Source of the DNA: an uncultured Rheinheimera sp.
Lineage (GTDB): Bacteria; Pseudomonadota; Gammaproteobacteria; Enterobacterales; Alteromonadaceae
Assembly (NCBI GenBank): GCA_943913835.1
Contig: CALTZU010000166.1
Location: 1-7,280 of the forward strand
Length of the DNA stretch: 7,280 nt
Direction of reading: 5' to 3'
The translations under genes and the position numbers were made by a program. The notes under the pieces are model-generated. The model searched no databases, was not told the origin of the DNA, and saw nothing but the letters and a program-made list of their open reading frames with translations. Of the stretch, positions 1 to 5,466 are shown in pieces (position 1 is the stretch's first letter; each line of letters opens with the position of its first letter).

Positions 1-540
1 AATTTGAACGTGGATCAGGTGCAGCTGTTTCTGCAGCAACAACCCTGGGTAGCTCAGGCAGCCGTGCGCAAACAATGGCCTGATACGCTCGTGGTGGTGG
101 TGACTGAACATAAGCCAGTCGCGATATGGAATGACCATTATTTACTCAACCAACAAGGTCAGGTCTTTGTCGCTCCTGTTGCTGAACTAAAACAGCCATT
201 ACCAAAGTTACAAGGTCCGGACGGGGCCGAGCAGGATGCACTGACCATGTTCAATCAATTGAATCAGATGTTGCAGGTGCATAGCCATGCTGCGACTGGA
301 CTCACAGTGTCAGCCCGTCAGGCCTGGCAGTTGAATTTAGCAGAGGGCATTCAATTGACTCTGGGCCGGGAAGATACGGCAAAGCGGGTGCAGCGGTTTA
401 TCGATTTGTACCCTGTGATTAGTAAACATAAAACTCAGGCAGTCGCCGAAGTTGATTTGCGTTATGACACTGGCGTCGCTGTACGCTGGGTCGAAACGCC
501 AGAACAAAGAGAACAAGATGACAAAGTCGACAGAACGTGA
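1..540 (+). CDS. ftsQ: Cell division protein FtsQ, 3' part (5' end outside window)
   Basis: FtsQ is a bitopic inner-membrane divisome protein that binds FtsB/FtsL through its periplasmic part. The reading frame is open from base 1 and gives 179 residues; the cytoplasmic tail, membrane helix and start of the POTRA domain lie upstream of the window. Near the start is PWVAQAAVRKQWPDTL (residues 15-30 of the visible part), which closely matches the E. coli POTRA segment PWV-QA-VRKQWPD-L. Close to the end is VDLRYDTGVAVRW (about 151-163), the conserved beta-domain strand region implicated in FtsB binding. It is followed by a charged tail of 16 residues. The family is usually about 250-280 residues, so roughly the last two thirds are present. 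The TTG at 4-6 is not a plausible start because the frame continues upstream and homologous sequence would be lost. The last eight codons, counting the stop, overlap ftsA. Identification is firm from motifs plus gene order. Confidence 0.95.
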   Translation, partial: NLNVDQVQLFLQQQPWVAQAAVRKQWPDTLVVVVTEHKPVAIWNDHYLLNQQGQVFVAPVAELKQPLPKLQGPDGAEQDALTMFNQLNQMLQVHSHAATGLTVSARQAWQLNLAEGIQLTLGREDTAKRVQRFIDLYPVISKHKTQAVAEVDLRYDTGVAVRWVETPEQREQDDKVDRT

Positions 541-1753
541 TCTTATCGTTGGCTTAGATATAGGCACAGCACAGGTAAAAGCCTTAGTGGGTGAAATTAC
601 CGCTGACAATCAATTGAGTATTGTAGGTGTGGGTACTCATGTGGCCCGTGGCATGGACAAAGGCGGAGTCAACGATCTGAACCTGGTGGTGCAGTCTGTG
701 CGTCGCGCCGTGGAAGAAGCCGAACTGATGGCAGATTGCCGCGTATCTTCTGTGTATTTAGGTATTACCGGTAAGCATATTCGTTGTCAGAACGAAAGTG
801 GCATGGTGCCTATCAATGACGCCGAAGTGACAGCTGAAGATGTGATCAACGTCATTCATGCAGCTAAATCTGTGCCTATTTCAGCTGAGCGTCGAATGTT
901 GCATGTATTGCCGCAGGAATTTTCAGTCGACATGCAGGAAGGTATCAAAAGCCCAATCGGCATGTCTGGAGTGCGGATGGAAGCCAAGGCACACATCATC
1001 ACTTGTGCCAATGATATGGCAAAAAATATCGAAAAATGTGCTGAACGCTGTGAGCTGCATGTCGACCAGCTGATTTTTTCGTCTTTGGCATCCAGCTATG
1101 CAGTGCTGACTGACGATGAAAAAGAACTGGGTGTCTGTGTGGTGGATATGGGCGGTGGCACTATAGATATTTCGGTTTTTACCAATGGAGCTTTACGCCA
1201 TACCGCAGTGATCCCTGTGGCTGGTAATCAGGTCACCAGCGATATTGCAAAAATCTTCCGCACGCCTTTAGGCCATGCCGAAGACATTAAAGTGCAATAC
1301 GCCTGTGCGCTGCGCAGCATGGTAGGTAAAGAAGAAAACATCGAGGTGCCAAGCGTAGGCGGTCGCCCGGCCCGCAGCATGTCGCGCCATACCCTGGCTG
1401 AGGTGGTAGAACCACGTTATCAGGAGTTATTTGAATTGGTGCTGGAAGAAATTCGAAGCAGCGGTCTGGAAGAACAAATTGCCGCCGGCATAGTACTGAC
1501 AGGTGGTACCGCCAAAATGGAAGGTGCTATCGAGTTTGCTGAAGATGTGTTCCAGATGCCGGTGCGTTTGGGTTATCCGATTGGCATTACAGGTTTAAGA
1601 GAATATGTACAAGACCCGGCCTACGCCAGCGTAGTGGGTTTACTGATTTATGGAAAAGACATGCGGACCCAGCAGAAAAAAGCTGTCGCTGCCCGCGAGT
1701 CAGTCGGCGGCATGGTGAAACGACTCACCAGCTGGTTTAAAGGCGAATTTTAA
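518..1753 (+). CDS. ftsA: Cell division protein FtsA
   Basis: FtsA is the actin-like ATPase that tethers FtsZ filaments to the inner membrane and recruits later divisome proteins. The product is 411 residues (E. coli has about 420). Visible are the phosphate-1 loop GLDIGT (12-17), the 1C-subdomain region around 84-165, phosphate-2 DMGGGT (210-215) and the adenosine motif VLTGGTAKMEG (326-336). PSVGGRPARS (278-287) is another conserved FtsA stretch. The C-terminal end (about 396-411, VGGMVKRLTSWFKGEF) is an amphipathic membrane-targeting helix, the feature that attaches FtsA to the membrane. I chose the ATG at 518 because its N-terminus aligns residue for residue with E. coli FtsA, whereas the longer frame open from 452 adds 22 residues with no family counterpart. 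The start lies inside ftsQ (23-nt overlap), with a modest GAG at 509-511 as ribosome binding site, which suggests translational coupling. ftsZ follows after 37 nt. Confidence 0.98.
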   Translation: MTKSTERDLIVGLDIGTAQVKALVGEITADNQLSIVGVGTHVARGMDKGGVNDLNLVVQSVRRAVEEAELMADCRVSSVYLGITGKHIRCQNESGMVPINDAEVTAEDVINVIHAAKSVPISAERRMLHVLPQEFSVDMQEGIKSPIGMSGVRMEAKAHIITCANDMAKNIEKCAERCELHVDQLIFSSLASSYAVLTDDEKELGVCVVDMGGGTIDISVFTNGALRHTAVIPVAGNQVTSDIAKIFRTPLGHAEDIKVQYACALRSMVGKEENIEVPSVGGRPARSMSRHTLAEVVEPRYQELFELVLEEIRSSGLEEQIAAGIVLTGGTAKMEGAIEFAEDVFQMPVRLGYPIGITGLREYVQDPAYASVVGLLIYGKDMRTQQKKAVAARESVGGMVKRLTSWFKGEF

Positions 1754-1778
1754 CTTTTTTGAGTAAGCGTACTAAAAC

Positions 1779-1784
1779 GGAGAG
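1779..1784 (+). promoter_or_regulatory. Strong ribosome binding site for ftsZ
   Basis: GGAGAG within a purine run (1779-1788) lies 6 nt before the ATG at 1791. It is clearly stronger than the site before ftsA, in keeping with the much higher FtsZ than FtsA level known in enteric bacteria. It also supports 1791 over the in-frame ATG at 1803. Confidence 0.8.
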
Positions 1785-1790
1785 AGAGCT

Positions 1791-2975
1791 ATGTTTGAGT
1801 TAATGGAAAACCACAGCGAAGAAGCTGTCATTAAAGTCATAGGTGTTGGTGGTGGCGGCGGTAACGCTGTTGAGTATATGGTTGCAAGTAACATTGAAGG
1901 TGTTGAATTTATTGCAGCTAATACCGACGCGCAGGCGTTGCGTAACTCGTCTGCTCATATGACGTTGCAATTAGGTGCTGGCGTGACCAAAGGTCTGGGT
2001 GCTGGTGCTAATCCAGAAGTGGGCCGTAAGTCGGCAGAAGAAGACCGTGAAACTATTAAGAAAACGCTGCAAGGCGCAGACATGATCTTTATCGCAGCCG
2101 GTATGGGCGGTGGTACTGGTACTGGTGCAGCTCCTATAGTGGCTGAAGTGGCCCGCGAAATGGGAATATTGACTGTGGCTGTTGTAACTAAGCCATTCCC
2201 GTTTGAAGGTAAAAAGCGTTCTGCTTATGCGGACGAAGGTATTGCTGAACTGGCAAAACATGTTGATTCTTTGATCACTATTCCTAACGACAAGTTATTA
2301 AAAGTCTTAGGCAAAGGCACCAGCTTGCTGGATGCATTCAAAGCAGCCAACAACGTATTGTTAGGTGCAGTGCAAGGTATAGCTGAACTGATTACCCGTC
2401 CAGGTCTGATTAACGTTGACTTCGCCGACGTGCGAACTGTAATGTCAGAAATGGGTACTGCGATGATGGGTACTGGCCGTGCTTCAGGCCCGGATCGTGC
2501 TGAAGAAGCCGCTGAGCAAGCTATTTCCAGCCCGTTACTGGAAGACATCGATTTATCTGGTGCTAAGGGTATTCTGGTCAACATCACTGCTGGTCTGGAT
2601 ATCAGCATTGAAGAGTTTGAGACTGTGGGTAATGCGGTTAAAGCATTTGCCTCAGAAAATGCTACTGTTGTAGTAGGTGCTGTGATTGATCCTGATATGT
2701 CTGACGAACTGCGTGTCACAGTGGTTGCCACTGGTATTGGTGCTGAGCGTAAGCCTGACATCAGCCTGGTGCCAACTCACCGTCATGAACCAGTGCGTTC
2801 AGCGCATGTTTATGGCAATGCTGGTACAAGCTACTCGCATCAGGGTAACGCCGCCCGTGATCTGTCACAGGCTCAGCTGGAAGCCCCGGTAGCACAAAGC
2901 AAACCTGTAGCGGAAAAACAAGCGAACATCGATATTTTCGATATTCCGGCGTTTTTACGTAAACAAGCTGACTAA
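1791..2975 (+). CDS. ftsZ: Cell division GTPase FtsZ
   Basis: FtsZ is the tubulin homologue that polymerises with GTP to form the cytokinetic Z ring. The product is 394 residues (E. coli 383). The nucleotide-binding glycine loop VGGGGGNAV is at 19-27 and the tubulin signature GGGTGTG is at 106-112. The T7 synergy loop NVDFADV is at 208-214; its two aspartates (D210, D213) complete the GTPase site of the next subunit. After the globular core (to about 320) comes a variable linker rich in H, A, Q and S. The conserved C-terminal peptide DIFDIPAFLRKQAD (381-394) closely resembles E. coli DYLDIPAFLRKQAD and is the docking site for FtsA, ZipA and related partners. All motifs are intact. The stop codon lies inside a 7-bp inverted repeat. 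Transcription probably comes from within or upstream of ftsQA; lpxC downstream appears to have its own promoter. Confidence 0.99.
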   Translation: MFELMENHSEEAVIKVIGVGGGGGNAVEYMVASNIEGVEFIAANTDAQALRNSSAHMTLQLGAGVTKGLGAGANPEVGRKSAEEDRETIKKTLQGADMIFIAAGMGGGTGTGAAPIVAEVAREMGILTVAVVTKPFPFEGKKRSAYADEGIAELAKHVDSLITIPNDKLLKVLGKGTSLLDAFKAANNVLLGAVQGIAELITRPGLINVDFADVRTVMSEMGTAMMGTGRASGPDRAEEAAEQAISSPLLEDIDLSGAKGILVNITAGLDISIEEFETVGNAVKAFASENATVVVGAVIDPDMSDELRVTVVATGIGAERKPDISLVPTHRHEPVRSAHVYGNAGTSYSHQGNAARDLSQAQLEAPVAQSKPVAEKQANIDIFDIPAFLRKQAD

Positions 2976-2986
2976 TTTTTTAGTCA
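2969..2986 (+). repeat. Small inverted repeat spanning the ftsZ stop codon
   Basis: The sequence reads TGACTAA-TTTT-TTAGTCA, a 7-bp AT-rich stem with a four-base loop that includes the ftsZ TAA. No U-tract follows, so it does not look like a classical intrinsic terminator. It may stabilise the 3' end of ftsZ mRNA or be chance. Read-through into lpxC remains likely. Confidence 0.4.
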
Positions 2987-3006
2987 ACTGACAAAAGGCT
3001 CAAAGG

Positions 3007-3035
3007 TTGGCATAGCTGGTCAGCTATGTTATGCT
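3007..3035 (+). promoter_or_regulatory. Predicted sigma70 promoter for lpxC
   Basis: A -35 box TTGGCA (3007-3012, five of six consensus bases) is separated by exactly 17 nt from a -10 box TATGCT (3030-3035, four of six). It sits in the only intergenic gap above 100 nt in the window. Transcription would start near 3042 and give a leader of about 38 nt before the lpxC ATG. This is a consensus match by eye; no start site has been measured here. Confidence 0.6.
3011..3028. repeat. 18-bp dyad inside the lpxC promoter spacer (possible operator)
   Basis: CATAGCTG-GT-CAGCTATG has perfect 8-bp arms around a GT centre. It lies entirely between the predicted -35 and -10 boxes, overlapping the last two bases of the -35. 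A dyad in this position is a typical place for a repressor or a spacer-distorting activator to bind. I do not recognise the half-site as belonging to a known regulator. In RNA it would be a hairpin only in transcripts reading through from ftsZ. Confidence 0.5.
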
Positions 3036-3050
3036 TCGCCGCCATTTTGG

Positions 3051-3073
3051 TTTTGTTCAATATTTGAACAGGA
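3051..3073 (+). promoter_or_regulatory. lpxC leader hairpin overlapping the ribosome binding site
   Basis: TGTTCAA-TAT-TTGAACA (3054-3070) is a perfect 7-bp inverted repeat. In RNA the stem can extend by U53-G71, U52-G72 and U51-A73 to ten pairs. That would bury the only Shine-Dalgarno sequence of lpxC, AGGA (3070-3073, 6 nt before the ATG at 3080). The hairpin would make up most of the predicted leader. The pairing is seen in the sequence; control of translation by it is inference. Confidence 0.5.
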
Positions 3074-3079
3074 AAAAAT

Positions 3080-3991
3080 ATGATTAAACAACGTACCATT
3101 GCAAAATCAATCAGCTCGATCGGGGTGGGTTTACATAAGGGAGAAAAGGTTACGCTTACTCTCCGGCCTGCTCCTGATAATACCGGTATCGTCTTCCGGC
3201 GTGTCGATCTGAACCCGATCGTTGATTTTAAAGTTACCCCTGAATTAGTGGGTGATACTGTAATGTGTACGTGTTTGATCAACGACCAGGGCGTGCGCCT
3301 GTCCACTACCGAGCATTTAATGGCTGCAGTAGCGGGTTTAGGCATTGATAACTTGTTTATCGAAGTAGACTCTGCCGAAATTCCTATTATGGACGGCAGT
3401 GCCAACCCTTTTGTTTATTTGCTGCTGGAAGCTGGTATCAGCGAACAGAAGAAAGCCAAGAAGTTTATCCGTATTAAACAAAAAGTCCGGGTGGAAGACG
3501 GTGATAAGTGGGCTGAGTTTGTTCCTCACCACGGTTTCCGCATGGATTTCGCCATTGACTTTGATCATCCTGTGATTTCAGAAACCAAACAGCGCATGAA
3601 GCTGGACTTCTCTGCTGCCTCTTTTATTAAAGACATCAGCCGCGCCCGTACCTTTGGTTTCCTGCAGGACATTGAATATTTACGCGCCAATAATCTGGCG
3701 TTAGGTGGTAGTTTTGATAATGCGGTAGTGCTGGATGAGTTCAGGGTGTTAAATCAGGACGGTCTGCGCTACGAAGATGAATTTATCAAACACAAAATTC
3801 TTGATGCAATCGGTGATTTATATATGGCCGGTTACAGCATTCTGGGCGAGTTCCGTTCTTATAAAACGGGACATGCTTTAAATAACCAGTTATTGTCAGC
3901 AGTGCTTGCTGAACAAGCCAATTGGGAATTTGTCAGCTTCGATAAAGAAGCGCAAATGCCAATATCTTATCTGGCTCCACAGCTAGCTTAA
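3080..3991 (+). CDS. lpxC: UDP-3-O-acyl-N-acetylglucosamine deacetylase LpxC
   Basis: LpxC is the cytosolic zinc amidase that carries out the committed step of lipid A synthesis, removing the acetyl group from UDP-3-O-acyl-GlcNAc. The product is 303 residues (E. coli 305). The catalytic residues fall at the E. coli numbers: E78 and H79 in TTEHL, H238 and D242 in FIKHKILDA (zinc ligands H79, H238, D242), and H265 in KTGHALN. C63 is also kept, and the conserved stretch SRARTFGFLQDIEYLRANNL spans 187-206. The last residues, YLAPQLA, form a short hydrophobic tail ending in LA. This is like the tail by which FtsH recognises E. coli LpxC, though the exact sequence differs. The ATG at 3080 follows AGGA with good spacing. 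The gene appears to have its own promoter, with two inverted repeats in the leader region. It ends tail to tail with dciA, so it is the last gene of the rightward dcw operon. Confidence 0.98.
   Translation: MIKQRTIAKSISSIGVGLHKGEKVTLTLRPAPDNTGIVFRRVDLNPIVDFKVTPELVGDTVMCTCLINDQGVRLSTTEHLMAAVAGLGIDNLFIEVDSAEIPIMDGSANPFVYLLLEAGISEQKKAKKFIRIKQKVRVEDGDKWAEFVPHHGFRMDFAIDFDHPVISETKQRMKLDFSAASFIKDISRARTFGFLQDIEYLRANNLALGGSFDNAVVLDEFRVLNQDGLRYEDEFIKHKILDAIGDLYMAGYSILGEFRSYKTGHALNNQLLSAVLAEQANWEFVSFDKEAQMPISYLAPQLA
3988..3991. other. Shared stop codons of convergent lpxC and dciA
   Basis: The palindrome TTAA supplies TAA for lpxC (3989-3991, + strand) and TAA for dciA (3990-3988, - strand). The genes overlap by two bases with no room for a terminator between them, so each transcript must run at least some way antisense into the other gene. 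Confidence 0.9.
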
Positions 3992-4464
3992 GTTTTCGGG
4001 GCAGGGCGAGGCTTTTGAGCCAGCTCTGCCAGCCTTTGTAGTTTCTGCTTTAACTCGCCATCACTGTTTTGTGCTAAAGCCAGTAAATACACAGCTGCTT
4101 GTTCAGATATTTTGGGTCCTTCAGTTTTGATTTCTTCAGCTTTAACATACTGCAGCTGGGTATTGGGTGACACTTCAATGTCTATTCCTGCCAAATCCGG
4201 CAAGATTTTCTGGCGAAAATTGTCTAGAATGGCCTCTCTTTGCATTTTCAGCCTGGTCGCCCAGGCTGGAGATTGGCACAAAATAATTAAGCGCCCAGCT
4301 TTTATGGTACTAATTTTGCAAAAACCGGATGGATCCAGTTGCAGAAACTGCGCTAATTCGGTATTAAGTTGGCGCAACAGATCGGCGTGCTGCATGGTCG
4401 ACAGTAAAGTGCTTTGTTGCAGCAACTGGCTTAGATCCATTGGTTTCTGAGAATAGCGCGCCAT
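3988..4464 (-). CDS. dciA: DUF721 protein, DciA-type replicative helicase operator
   Basis: DciA proteins interact with the replicative helicase DnaB and help load it in the many bacteria that lack DnaC- or DnaI-type loaders. The product is 158 residues, a usual length for the gammaproteobacterial family. After a short N-terminal helical part (about 8-42), the central domain contains CQSPAWATRLKMQREAIL (63-80). This is the S-x-A-W-A-x-x-L signature I associate with DUF721, inside the KH-like fold. The C-terminal half is predicted helical (about 118-150) with a basic, proline-rich tail (KPRPAPKT). The ATG at 4464 has only a weak purine-rich site before it on the minus strand (AAGTTAAG). A TATAAA at 4483-4478 on that strand could be a -10 box, but I see no good -35. 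The gene is convergent with lpxC and divergent from the peptidase gene, so it is transcribed alone. The family assignment rests on the motif, size and position; no homology search was run. Confidence 0.82.
   Translation of the reverse strand: MARYSQKPMDLSQLLQQSTLLSTMQHADLLRQLNTELAQFLQLDPSGFCKISTIKAGRLIILCQSPAWATRLKMQREAILDNFRQKILPDLAGIDIEVSPNTQLQYVKAEEIKTEGPKISEQAAVYLLALAQNSDGELKQKLQRLAELAQKPRPAPKT
4000..4030. repeat. Nested inverted repeat in the 3' end of dciA, just past lpxC
   Basis: Bases 4000-4007 pair with 4023-4030 (eight pairs, one G-T), and after small bulges 4010-4013 pair with 4018-4021 around the loop TTTG. This GC-rich interrupted stem begins nine bases after the lpxC stop. It could end or stabilise the lpxC transcript, but only scattered T follow it (CCTTTG, then GTTTC), so I do not call an intrinsic terminator. 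It lies in coding sequence of dciA, for the A/P/K/R-rich tail and the helix before it. Confidence 0.35.
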
Positions 4465-4485
4465 CTTAACTTATGAATTTATACT

Positions 4486-4490
4486 GAGGT
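4486..4490 (+). promoter_or_regulatory. Ribosome binding site for the M23 peptidase gene
   Basis: GAGGT lies 3 nt before the ATG at 4494, a short but workable spacing. It sits in the 29-nt gap shared with the divergent dciA gene. No convincing promoter for the rightward gene is visible in that gap; one may lie within the dciA 5' end. Confidence 0.65.
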
Positions 4491-4493
4491 TGC

Positions 4494-5408
4494 ATGAGTG
4501 TAACAGTTTTCTATCGTGGCAAACACCGCCACTTCAGCTTTGGCAGCACGCCATCGCAACTGACAGTCACGGCCCTGTTATTGTTTTGTATCGCCTCTGG
4601 CGCTGGTGTGGCTTTTTCTAATTTATTTCAACAAGGTAACGCGGAACTGGAGAAGGTTCAGTTGAGCCGGGCCGCTGAAACTGAAGAAATAGCCGATATT
4701 CGTCGCCGTGCTGAAAATCAGTTGGCCGCATTAACCGCCAAAGTTGCGACACTACAAGCTCAGGTGAACCGATTGAATATGGTCGGAGAGCGATTAATAG
4801 ACGCCGCCAATTTGTCGACAGAAGAATTTAATCTGCATGATAACCCGGCTATGGGGGGACCAGCGCAGACGTCAACTGAAATCAGCCTGGCTGAGCTCAA
4901 TTCTGTACTGCTACAGCTTAATGAGCTCGAGCAGAATTTGCAGTCCGAACAAACCCGCTTCGCCATGCTTGAATCTTTGGACCTGAATCACCATATAGGA
5001 AAAAGCGTCCAACTGTCCGGTCGCCCTGTATTAAGCGGCTACTTGTCCTCCAGCTTTGGTGTGCGCAGCGACCCCTTTAGTGGTGAGCCCGCAGTACATC
5101 GTGGGGTAGATTTTGCAGGTAAAGAAGGCGATTCGATTTTTGCAACAGCAGGTGGCATTGTGACTTGGGCTGGTGAACGTTTTGGTTACGGTAAAATGGT
5201 TGAAATTGAGCACAGCGATGGTTATCGCACCAGGTATGCTCATGCTCAGGCAACCACTGTTCAGGTTGGACAGATGGTGACCAAAGGCCAGGAAATTGCC
5301 ATTATGGGCAACACAGGCCGTTCGACAGGTCCACATGTGCATTATGAAGTTCTGAAAAATGGTCAACCTATTGACCCTATGATGTTTGTCAATCGCCGTA
5401 TCCAATAA
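4494..5408 (+). CDS. Membrane-anchored M23 family metallopeptidase (peptidoglycan endopeptidase)
   Basis: M23 (LytM/peptidase_M23) enzymes are zinc endopeptidases that cut peptide cross-links in peptidoglycan. The 304-residue product begins with a short basic cytoplasmic segment (R8, K10, H11, R12, H13). A hydrophobic helix of about 22-44 follows, acting as an uncleaved anchor or signal sequence. Two coiled-coil-like stretches come next (about 49-100 and 130-162), then the catalytic domain (about 178-300). All active-site positions are present: HRGVD gives H202 and D206, YAH gives H250, and HVH gives H281 and H283. The zinc ligands should be H202, D206 and H283, with H250 and H281 catalytic. 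It is therefore probably an active enzyme, unlike the degenerate LytM factors EnvC and NlpD that only activate amidases. The coiled-coil plus LytM layout is also seen in those division factors. It lies 58 nt before secA, in the place where E. coli has secM, and may be co-transcribed with secA. Confidence 0.92.
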   Translation: MSVTVFYRGKHRHFSFGSTPSQLTVTALLLFCIASGAGVAFSNLFQQGNAELEKVQLSRAAETEEIADIRRRAENQLAALTAKVATLQAQVNRLNMVGERLIDAANLSTEEFNLHDNPAMGGPAQTSTEISLAELNSVLLQLNELEQNLQSEQTRFAMLESLDLNHHIGKSVQLSGRPVLSGYLSSSFGVRSDPFSGEPAVHRGVDFAGKEGDSIFATAGGIVTWAGERFGYGKMVEIEHSDGYRTRYAHAQATTVQVGQMVTKGQEIAIMGNTGRSTGPHVHYEVLKNGQPIDPMMFVNRRIQ

Positions 5409-5425
5409 GAAATAAGGCTCAGGCC

Positions 5426-5442
5426 GGACTCGGAACGAGTCT
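5426..5442 (+). repeat. Hairpin in the secA leader
   Basis: GACTCG-GAA-CGAGTC (5427-5432 with 5436-5441) is a perfect 6-bp stem with a three-base loop, extendable by one G-U pair (5426/5442). GGCTC at 5416-5420 could pair alternatively with GAGTC (5437-5441), including one G-U. The following bases (TAACCAAGAAG) are not U-rich, so it is not an intrinsic terminator. It may influence secA translation or processing of the joint transcript. Confidence 0.45.
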
Positions 5443-5466
5443 TAACCAAGAAGTGGTATTAATAAA

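Noticed and set aside
452..517. Upstream extension of ftsA to an ATG at 452
   Set aside because: The extra 22 residues lie wholly within ftsQ and have no FtsA counterpart. The ATG at 518 gives an N-terminus that aligns with E. coli FtsA.
2225..2761. Long open frame (178 codons) on the minus strand opposite ftsZ
   Set aside because: It is a by-product of ftsZ codon use. The translation is S/T/P/A-rich with no recognisable domain, and ftsZ on the other strand is certain.
2969..2986. Intrinsic terminator after ftsZ
   Set aside because: The stem is short and AT-rich, the T-run is in the loop rather than after the stem, and no U-tract follows.
4112..4450. Plus-strand open frame (112 codons) opposite dciA
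   Set aside because: The minus-strand frame has the DUF721-type signature, proper length and fits exactly between its neighbours. The plus-strand translation has no recognisable features.
4480..4485. TATACT as a -10 box for the M23 peptidase gene
   Set aside because: It would place transcription start at or within a base or two of the start codon, after the ribosome binding site, and no -35 box stands at the right distance.
5031..5405. Open frame of 124 codons on the minus strand opposite the M23 peptidase domain
   Set aside because: It shadows the conserved catalytic domain and shows no family motif or sensible ribosome binding site.
5379..5408. SecM-like arrest peptide at the end of the peptidase gene
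   Set aside because: The C-terminal residues contain neither the SecM arrest pattern ending GIRAGP nor an RAPP/RAGP-type motif.
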